DNA of 37,247 nucleotides from Burkholderiaceae bacterium (GTDB lineage Bacteria > Pseudomonadota > Gammaproteobacteria > Burkholderiales > Burkholderiaceae_C). This document shows, one piece after another, positions 32,218 through 37,247 of this stretch. The notes under the pieces are model-generated. The model was not told where the DNA came from. It made no database searches and worked only from the letters and a program-made list of their open reading frames with translations. Both the position numbers and the translations under genes were made by a program. The stretch is taken from assembly GCA_019234815.1 (NCBI GenBank), contig JAFALA010000027.1:1-37247 (forward strand). Direction: 5' to 3'. The first letter of the stretch is position 1. The number at the start of each line of letters is the position of its first letter.

Positions 32218-33097
32218 GGCGACTCTCCGCGGCTTGTAAATGCTTTTCAGCCTGCTCGGCCTGTGCCAGCAACACCGCCAATTCGGGGATGTCGTTGTCC
32301 CATTCGATCAGCGTGGGCTGCGGGCCAAAACGTTCCAGCGCCTTGGCGTACAAGGCCCAGACGGCGGCGTGCACGGGCCGCGAGTGCGTGTCGACCAGAA
32401 AGCCGCCGCTTTCGTCGGTCTCAAAACCGGCCAGATGGATTTCTCCGATAGCGCTCCGGGGCAGGGCCTGCAGATACGTCCCGGCGTCGAATCCATGGTT
32501 GCAGGCACTGACATGGATGTTGTTGACGTCCAGCAGGATGCCGCATCCGGTTCGCCTGGCCACTTCGGCCAGGAAGTCCCATTCGGTGTAGTCGGCCTGC
32601 GCAAATTGCAGGTAGCTGGACACGTTCTCGACCAGGATGACCTGGTCGAGCGCGTCCTGGACCCTGGCGACATTGGCGCACACGACCGACATGGCTTCGT
32701 CCGTGTAAGGCAGCGGCAGCAGATCGTTGAGGTGCGTGGGGCCGACAGCCGACCAGCACAGGTGTTCGGAAACCGCGGCCGGCTGCACCCGCTCGACCAG
32801 CGCCTGCAGCTTGCCCAGGTGCCGTGCATTCGGCCCGGCGACCGAGCCGAGCGACATGCCCACGCCGTGCAAGCTCACCGGGTAGTGATGCCGCAGTTGC
32901 TCCAGCACCCGCAGGGCGTCGCCGCCCGCGCCAAAGAAGTTCTCGCTGTGCGCTTCAAGCCAGCCGGTGGGCGGCAGCGTGGCGAGCATTTCCTGGTGAT
33001 GCGGGCTGCGCAGTCCAATGCCCGCCTGCAGCGGCAGGCCCGTGGGAGGCCTGCGCGGCGGGCAGGACGGCAGCGCGATGACGGACGCTGGAGACAT
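32204..33097 (-). CDS. bufB: BufB: DUF692 (MNIO) bufferin maturase
   Basis: 297 residues, a TIM-barrel multinuclear non-haem iron oxidase. Family marks: GIGLRSPHHQEML, WLEAHSENFFG, PVSLHGVGMSLGS, VSEHLCWS, ILVENVSSYLQFA, LLDVNNIHVSACNHGFD, IGEIHLAGFE and DTHSRPVHAAVW. The His, Glu, Asp and Asn residues in these segments are the iron ligands of MNIO enzymes. BufB-type enzymes oxidise precursor cysteines to thiooxazole heterocycles that bind copper. The gene is 8 bases after bufA and overlaps bufC. This order is the standard one for the family, so the assignment is strong. Confidence 0.95.
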   Translation of the reverse strand: MSPASVIALPSCPPRRPPTGLPLQAGIGLRSPHHQEMLATLPPTGWLEAHSENFFGAGGDALRVLEQLRHHYPVSLHGVGMSLGSVAGPNARHLGKLQALVERVQPAAVSEHLCWSAVGPTHLNDLLPLPYTDEAMSVVCANVARVQDALDQVILVENVSSYLQFAQADYTEWDFLAEVARRTGCGILLDVNNIHVSACNHGFDAGTYLQALPRSAIGEIHLAGFETDESGGFLVDTHSRPVHAAVWALYAKALERFGPQPTLIEWDNDIPELAVLLAQAEQAEKHLQAAESRHAHA

Positions 33098-33105
33098 GGC
33101 GCGGC

Positions 33106-33390
33106 TTACTTGCCTTCAGGCGCGGCACCTGGCTTCATGCTGCCGCCCATTTTTTCGCAAGTGCCCTTGGCCACCAGCTTGAAATCATTGGGATCGTTGT
33201 CGACCTTGGACTGGCCGGCGCAGGAATGCTTGCTCTTGTTGCTGCCGCAATCATTCTGGCCGGCCTTGGCCACGCCGAAGCATTTTTCCTTGGCCATGTC
33301 GTCGGCATATGCCGATCCGCTGGCGGCGGTCAGGCTGACGGCAAACAGGCCGGCCATGGCGGCCGAAACGAGGGTGATCTGATCTTTCAT
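33106..33390 (-). CDS. bufA: BufA: four-cysteine bufferin precursor (DUF2282)
   Basis: 94 residues. A cleavable signal peptide ([23 protein letters not shown]) precedes a small core with exactly four cysteines: C37 (KEKCFGVA), C48 (QNDCGSN), C57 (KHSCAGQ) and C78 (KGTCEKMGG). This is the DUF2282/BufA1 pattern. After maturation by BufB-BufC, cysteines become copper-chelating heterocycles, and the product is exported to the periplasm to buffer copper. ATG 33390 has AGGAG about 7 bases upstream; the longer in-frame reading lacks a signal. It is the promoter-proximal gene of the buf operon. A possible ECF promoter lies about 70 bases upstream. Confidence 0.93.
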   Translation of the reverse strand: MKDQITLVSAAMAGLFAVSLTAASGSAYADDMAKEKCFGVAKAGQNDCGSNKSKHSCAGQSKVDNDPNDFKLVAKGTCEKMGGSMKPGAAPEGK

Positions 33391-33456
33391 GAGCGTTCTC
33401 CTGTTGGGTTGATGGCGCCGGACTGGCGCTGAAAGCAATGGGCTTCCACGTGTTGG

Positions 33457-33482
33457 TCGTGGCTGCATGCAGATTCTTACAC
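33457..33482 (-). promoter_or_regulatory. Tentative ECF-type promoter of the buf operon
   Basis: On the minus strand TGTAAGAATC is followed about 15 bases later by CACGAC. This layout, a TGTAA-like -35 and a CGA-like -10, resembles ECF promoters, including those of SigF-type factors that control bufferin genes. I found no second copy with the same spacing upstream of the metallophosphatase gene, so it is weak. Confidence 0.25.
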
Positions 33483-33547
33483 CTGCACCTATTTATTTTT
33501 TCGGGCCCGTGCGCCCTTCGCCAGTACCAAAGCTCCGAGCTCATCCA

Positions 33548-33576
33548 TTCCATGAAGGATGAAAGTGGGCTATACT
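33548..33576 (+). promoter_or_regulatory. Likely promoter of the tandem fMet tRNA genes
   Basis: TATACT at 33571-33576 is a good -10 box, 12 bases before the first tRNA. The -35 position holds TTCCAT, a poor match. The spacing to the tRNA fits a short leader. Confidence 0.45.
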
Positions 33577-33588
33577 CTTAGCTTCAGT

Positions 33589-33665
<77 letters not shown>

Positions 33666-33689
33666 AAGAATACGCGTAAAAAGAACAGT

Positions 33690-33766
<77 letters not shown>

Positions 33767-33796
33767 AGAAAACGTTGTTAGATCAACGAGTTAATG

Positions 33797-33817
33797 AAGC
33801 CCGCCACGTGCGGGCTT
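33797..33817 (+). terminator. tRNA-fMet operon terminator hairpin
   Basis: AAGCCCGC and GCGGGCTT form a perfect 8-bp stem around CACGT, 30 bases after the second tRNA. A T-rich stretch (TGTGCTTTCT) follows. In the right copy of the repeat the stem has a C-to-T change (AAGCTCGC), which leaves a wobble pair. Confidence 0.6.
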
Positions 33818-33915
33818 TGTGCTTTCTGGGGTTCCGTGCCCATTCTGTGCCCAGACCAAATTGGGTGTGCTGCGAAAAATGGCAATGCACTACGTTGTAT
33901 GGTTATTTTCCTTTG

Positions 33916-33955
33916 TGCCCATTTCGTGCCCATCTTGTGCCCATTCTGTGCCCAT
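33916..33955 (+). repeat. Four TGCCCAT iterons at 11-bp period (left copy)
   Basis: TGCCCAT starts at 33916, 33927, 33938 and 33949, with 4-base spacers. Two more units lie at 33837 and 33848, and an inverted pair TGGGCA-ccg-TGCCCA at 33985-33999. One repeat per helical turn is what arm-type sites for a tyrosine integrase or excisionase look like. Confidence 0.75.
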
Positions 33956-34002
33956 GAAAAATTGGGGGGACTGAAAATGACCATTGGGCACCGTGCCCAT
34001 AT

Positions 34003-34469
34003 GCCCCACATCGTTTCTTATAGCTTGTGTGGGGGTCAGGCCCCTGAGAGCCGACGTTCCTTGTCGGCAGGCGAATATCGTCTGTCAGCCCGGAGCGGCC
34101 CGTTGCCGCCCGGCGTAACCAATGAGGTTCTCTGCCTCAGGAACGGCGAAGTCGCCATCCGTGGCGTGCCTCGTTCGCTTTGCTTTGGCTTGCTGGCTCA
34201 CCATATGAGCCAGGATGGCTCGATCATGTCGCCATGTTTTCCAACACCTACGTATGAACCGCCTGAGGCTCATGAGACGTTGTCATGCTTGTTCACAGGG
34301 GTCAATTTTCGGTCGGCGTCAACAAGCTACGGCCGAAAATCGGCATCTATGAGTATCAGCGCCAGCAGGAGTCCGTTATCGGAAATTGCGAATTCCACGA
34401 CAGATTTGGTAATGGTTGATTCTGCAAGTGGCATTTCATTGCGGCCTTGACTGGCACATGGCCGGCCAG
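34003..34469. other. Non-coding or decayed stretch in the island
   Basis: About 470 bases between the left repeat and abiEii. No convincing gene. A 44-codon open frame (ATG at 34285) exists but matches nothing I know. GTCAATTTTCGGTCGGCGTC at 34301-34320 is followed by CGGCCGAAAAT at 34330, giving partial inverted symmetry. It could be the worn end of an insertion sequence, but this is a guess. Confidence 0.4.
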
Positions 34470-35495
34470 TCAAGGCCTAGCAGCTGCGTTGGCTCTGGCG
34501 GCAACTTCCGCGCAGGTCTGCATGAGATCTTCGAAGCGCAGGGCGTCCCCCACCATGATTTGATCTTCGAGCATGCTGGCGTAGTCCGTAGCAAGGGCCT
34601 CGCGTGCGGCTCCCTCTGGCACTATTTGCAGGGCACCTGCGATGGCTGCGAAGTAGTCGATCGCATTACCGTCAGCATCCTTCTCGCTGAAGAAATGCGA
34701 CTTGTGCTCAGCCACCGCCTGCGCAACATCTCGGTCCTTGACCGCGGCTTCGAACTGCGTACTCCGCATAATGGCTGCGAGGTCGTGCCAATGCCGCGCA
34801 TAGCGTTCACCTCGGATCCGGCCTTGCGCGCAGTAGACATGAGCGGCAGTTGCCTTCTCCCAGAAAGTCCGTGCGACGCTCATCACCACCGGGGTGGCAG
34901 TCGGAAACGTCACTCCGGCGATATGGCCGTCGACGTCGCATATCACCGGCATTGCCGCATGCGGCTCCCCTGTCGCCCGGCCACCAAACTCCAATGTGAC
35001 AATCGGAGCAACATATCCCGTCCCTTGCTTGACCGCCGGGTAGTGAAGCAGCAACTTGTCGTTGTCGGCGCCTGAGATTTCCAGCTTGGCACCCAGCTCT
35101 GCCTGATCGAGTGCCTTCTGAATTATTGGCTGCACCGTGCCAGCGATCCACCCCGGAATTCGGTCGCGCACAGCCTTTGTCCACTTGCGTGCCTCGCTGC
35201 GGCTGGTCGGCAAGAATTCCTCGCCCCCAGTCAGGTCACTGATCAGCTTGCGAATATCGTATGTCAGGTCGAGGTCTTCGGAGAACCTGTCAATGATCTT
35301 GTAGGCCTTGGAGAGCGACGTTCCACCCTTGAAGGTCAGGTCAGCGCCGACCGACGATTTGAACAGCGTGCCAAGCGTCCAAACGACCCAGATGTCCTTC
35401 TCCAGCAGATGAGCTGGGCGGCCGATTCGCTCCCGGCCCAGTTCGAGAACTTCGGCCCGGTCCGCGTCGCTGAGGGAAAGGTAGAACTCAGCCAC
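34470..35495 (-). CDS. AbiEii-type nucleotidyltransferase toxin
   Basis: 341 residues from the preferred GTG. AbiEii proteins are nucleotidyltransferase-like toxins of type IV toxin-antitoxin systems that stop growth of phage-infected cells. The fold is marked by the N-terminal GRPAHLLEKDIWVVWTLGTL, the nucleotide-binding FKGGTSLSKAY, the metal-binding FSEDLDLTYD and the distal FWEKATAAH and RYARHWHDLAAI. All key motifs are intact. GTG 35495 overlaps the antitoxin stop as GTGGCTGA, which suggests translational coupling; the GTG at 35519 would add 8 residues. It is located in a low-GC island at a tRNA, a typical place for phage defence. Confidence 0.9.
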   Translation of the reverse strand: MAEFYLSLSDADRAEVLELGRERIGRPAHLLEKDIWVVWTLGTLFKSSVGADLTFKGGTSLSKAYKIIDRFSEDLDLTYDIRKLISDLTGGEEFLPTSRSEARKWTKAVRDRIPGWIAGTVQPIIQKALDQAELGAKLEISGADNDKLLLHYPAVKQGTGYVAPIVTLEFGGRATGEPHAAMPVICDVDGHIAGVTFPTATPVVMSVARTFWEKATAAHVYCAQGRIRGERYARHWHDLAAIMRSTQFEAAVKDRDVAQAVAEHKSHFFSEKDADGNAIDYFAAIAGALQIVPEGAAREALATDYASMLEDQIMVGDALRFEDLMQTCAEVAARANAAARP

Positions 35496-36084
35496 GAATC
35501 GCTTCTTCGCCGATCGCACGTGCCATCCAGGAAGGGAGGCTTGCTCGCCCCGACGTCAGCGTCTGCCATTCCGGTGGGGGAAGCGTTCGCCGCAAGGCGG
35601 CCAGAGACTCATGCACATGCGATGGCCCCATCCAGGCTAGCGCCCGCACAGCTGTCCCTGCCTGGCCTGCTCCCAACGCCAGCATCCAGCGGGGAGCATG
35701 CTTGATCGTTACCTCGTATCGCCCTAATTTGAGCTTGCGGCTGCGCCCCGAAGTCAGATAGACCTCGCGAATCGGCACTTGCTGCGTCAGGCCCAGCGCG
35801 TTGGCTGCGTTTGCTCCGTGCAGTGTGACGATCTCGCCATTTTGAGCAGCTAGGGACTGCACAACCTTCTCTGGCGCCGGCGCACGCGTTCCGAACCGAC
35901 TCGAAACGGGCGTGACGTAGGTGCCGCGCGCCACTCGAAGCAATTTACCTTCTTTGGCAAGCCTCGAGAACGCCTGATCAATCGCAGCTCGGCTCCCAAG
36001 GTGCAGAAATTCCTTGGGCGATACCACGCCGCCCTCGGGCAGGGACTGGGCGTATGACAGGAGTGCGCTGGGGAGTGTGCTCAT
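35488..36084 (-). CDS. AbiEi-type antitoxin (DUF6088)
   Basis: 198 residues. An N-terminal winged helix (about 1-60: GGVVSPKEFLHLGSRAAIDQ, FSRLAKEGKLLRVARGTYV) precedes a domain with VTLHGANAANALGLTQQVP and VYLTSGRSRKLKLGRYEVTI, the AbiEi/DUF6088 pattern. AbiEi proteins repress their own promoter through inverted repeats and neutralise AbiEii. ATG at 36084; upstream, GTAAGAAG is a weak ribosome-binding site. The toxin gene follows with an 8-base overlap. I saw no clear operator palindrome upstream. Confidence 0.9.
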   Translation of the reverse strand: MSTLPSALLSYAQSLPEGGVVSPKEFLHLGSRAAIDQAFSRLAKEGKLLRVARGTYVTPVSSRFGTRAPAPEKVVQSLAAQNGEIVTLHGANAANALGLTQQVPIREVYLTSGRSRKLKLGRYEVTIKHAPRWMLALGAGQAGTAVRALAWMGPSHVHESLAALRRTLPPPEWQTLTSGRASLPSWMARAIGEEAIRG

Positions 36085-36787
36085 GATTCGATCTCTGAAG
36101 TAAGAAGTCTATCGCCATTTCTGACATTTTGCTTTGAATCTTGAGATGAGAGAGCTCATTGGAGGGAGGTTGACGAACAAGGAACGAGCTCTACGAATGG
36201 GAATGTCTGCCCCAGAACGCAACGATGAAAGGCTGCCGGTAATCTTTAAGGCCGTCGCCTCCGTTTCCTGCTTTGAGCTGCGGCCGTGGCTGTGGCTGTT
36301 GGTCCATTTCGAGGACATCCGCCATCCTATTGGACGTGTCGAGGTGACGGAGCATTTGAAACGGCATATTCCATATTATGAAAAGACGCTGGCGGCACGA
36401 TTGCCATCACCAAAGCTCGACTGGATGCAGCAACAAAGCGGGCGCAAGATTTGGCAGCAGCGTTCAACGCATACTCGGAGCCGGAACCCTATACTGGACT
36501 CCATCAGCTGGTTGCACTCTTGACGACCCTGCGGTCCAAGACTTCCAACTAGTCGCACCTGGCGTACCAAACTGACGCCGGACTCGGATCGTTGGCGGAC
36601 TGAAACCGTCCCAATGGTCAAGAACGCATGGCGAACCATAGCGTTGCATGCGCGTGGGCAAGTGGCGGCCAATGAGGCCAAGTGGCATCAGGTCGCCAAT
36701 ATTCGTTTCAATAAATCAATTTAAAATCAACGATTTACGTCACTTTTGCGGACCGAACGTCGCGGTACAACATGGTTCCATCAGTGC
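36085..36787. other. Right part of the island: decayed sequence
   Basis: About 700 bases between abiEi and the right repeat. It contains open fragments described separately but no intact gene I can defend. The last 65 bases before the repeat show nothing. Confidence 0.5.
36382..36724 (+). pseudogene. Broken open frames, possible gene remnant
   Basis: Two protein-like segments in different plus-strand frames lie one after the other. From 36382 to 36552 the frame gives KDAGGTIAITKARLDAATKR and ends ...LLTTLRSKTSN before a TAG. From 36527 to 36724 another frame reads DSDRWRTETVPMVKNAWRT and ends NIRFNKSI. Neither has a convincing start, and an in-frame TGA precedes each. They look like one gene broken by frameshifts. 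I do not recognise the family. Confidence 0.3.
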
Positions 36788-36831
36788 GCTCATAACAAAG
36801 GTCGTAGGTTCAAATCCTGCCCCCGCAACCA
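36788..36831 (+). pseudogene. 3' fragment of tRNA-fMet
   Basis: Forty-four bases from the anticodon loop to CCA, with the T arm and acceptor strand intact (AGGTTCAAATCCTGCC). Two C bases of the anticodon stem are deleted (AACAAAGG instead of AACCCAAAGG). There is no 5' half, so it is not functional. It marks an element end. Confidence 0.85.
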
Positions 36832-37067
36832 AGAAAACGTTGTTAAATCAACGAGTTAATGAAGCTCGCCATGTGCGGGCTTTGTGCTTTCTGGAGCTTC
36901 GTGCCCATTTTGTGCCCAGACCAAATTGGGTGTGCTGCGAAAAATGGCAATGCACTACGTTGTCTGATTATTTTCCTTTGTGCCCATTTCGTGCCCATCT
37001 TGTGCCCATTCTGTGCCCATGAAAAATTGGGTGAACTGAAAACGACCATTGGGAACCGTGCCCATAT
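36788..37067 (+). repeat. Right copy of the tRNA-anchored direct repeat (attR-like)
   Basis: Near-identical to 33721-34002. It holds a tRNA-fMet 3' fragment (36788-36831), a weakened terminator stem, the two-unit TGCCCA array (36902, 36913) and the four-unit array (36981, 36992, 37003, 37014). Spacing is the same as in the left copy. The match stops at CCCATAT, just after the palindromic TGCCCA element. Confidence 0.88.
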
Positions 37068-37116
37068 TCTTGTGCTGATGCGCCGATGTGGCTGACGCAC
37101 CCACTAGGTTTTCATC

Positions 37117-37247
37117 GTGGACGATCAGCCCGAAATTTTTGCTGAACTGGCATCGCGAGTTGTTCCCAGCGACCCGCGGTCCGGCCTGGGGTCTGAGGGA
37201 GTGGGCGAAGCCCTGAGACTTGCGGCCTTGGACGGACTTGATCGCCC
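37117..37247 (+). CDS. Hypothetical protein, 3'-truncated by the window
   Basis: An open frame from GTG 37117 runs off the end. It begins VDDQPEIFAELASRVV and continues PSDPRSGLGSEGVGE, with GC-rich codons like real genes here. An in-frame TAG at 37105 limits the start, and AGG lies about 10 bases upstream of the GTG. No family recognised. It would be the first gene of the sequence to the right of the second repeat. Only 43 codons are visible, so this is tentative. Confidence 0.35.
   Translation, partial: MDDQPEIFAELASRVVPSDPRSGLGSEGVGEALRLAALDGLDR

Larger units (their letters stand above)
33767..36831. mobile_element. Mini genomic island at the fMet tRNA locus carrying AbiE
   Basis: About 3 kb lying between the intact second fMet tRNA and a 3' tRNA remnant at 36788-36831. 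Both boundaries belong to a roughly 280-bp direct repeat (33721-34002 and 36788-37067, about 95% identical by eye). The inside is visibly less GC-rich than the backbone and holds an abiEi-abiEii pair and decayed coding fragments. No integrase, relaxase or capsid gene is seen. It may be a degenerate integrative element, or one moved by an enzyme encoded elsewhere. Confidence 0.75.

Noticed and set aside
33916-33955. CRISPR array
   Set aside because: Units are only 7 bases with 4-base spacers; no CRISPR-type spacers and no cas genes.
33778-34011. Minus-strand open frame encoding WAQNGHKMGTKWAQ-like repeats, also at 36843-37100
   Set aside because: The repeats are the translated TGCCCAT iterons. 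Differences between the two copies change amino acids freely, so it is a DNA-level repeat and not a gene.
33794-34450. 218-codon plus-strand open frame after the tRNA
   Set aside because: It begins in the terminator hairpin and runs through the iterons and repeat; no ribosome-binding site and no protein-like pattern.

Overview
The window is GC-rich chromosomal DNA from a proteobacterium. I judge it most likely a betaproteobacterium of the Burkholderiales. That rests on overall codon use, the NsrR/RIC/CcoG set, the bufferin-type copper locus and the chitin/N-acetylglucosamine (GlcNAc) locus. No 16S rRNA or other decisive marker is present, so the genus is left open.

Layout. (1) 1-847: the 3' part of a methyl-accepting chemotaxis protein. 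(2) 854-7453: a nitric-oxide/nitrosative-stress block. It holds an MFSD1-like transporter, an iron-sulfur repair protein (RIC), a second hemerythrin-like protein, ccoG, a SirB2-family membrane protein, the NO sensor nsrR and an HPP-CBS membrane protein. Two good NsrR-type palindromes (in front of RIC and nsrR) and one weaker one (in front of sirB2) tie these genes together. (3) 7466-14055: a secreted S53 (sedolisin) peptidase, an HD-GYP c-di-GMP phosphodiesterase, a CBS-pair protein and a hybrid histidine kinase.

(4) 14395-27996: a chitin/GlcNAc utilisation locus. It contains a GH18 chitinase lipoprotein, BadF-type GlcNAc kinase, GntR/UTRA regulator, NagA, SIS-type deaminase (NagB-II type), GH3 hexosaminidase, AmpG-like transporter, secreted GH16 protein, NagX-like acetyltransferase, a DUF6445 protein and, convergently, a TonB-dependent receptor. 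The + strand genes from kinase to nagX overlap or nearly touch. A recurring direct repeat, TGGTAY-N4/5-TGGNNT, stands in front of the chitinase, the kinase and the receptor and is a candidate operator for the GntR regulator.

(5) 28373-33390: a copper-linked locus. A plus-strand operon (Tat-exported metallophosphatase, Tat-exported CuA-type cupredoxin, ECF sigma factor, membrane anti-sigma factor) converges on a minus-strand operon bufA-bufB-bufC-doxX. BufA is a small secreted four-cysteine precursor. BufB is a DUF692/MNIO iron oxidase and BufC its DUF2063 partner. This is a RiPP-type copper metallophore (bufferin) system.

(6) 33589-37247: two identical tandem initiator tRNA genes, then a lower-GC mini-island. 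The island carries an AbiE toxin-antitoxin pair and decayed coding fragments. It is bounded by two copies of a roughly 280-bp repeat that starts inside the tRNA 3' half and contains TGCCCAT iterons at exact 11-bp spacing. No integrase is visible. The right-hand repeat looks like the left end of a second, related element running off the window.
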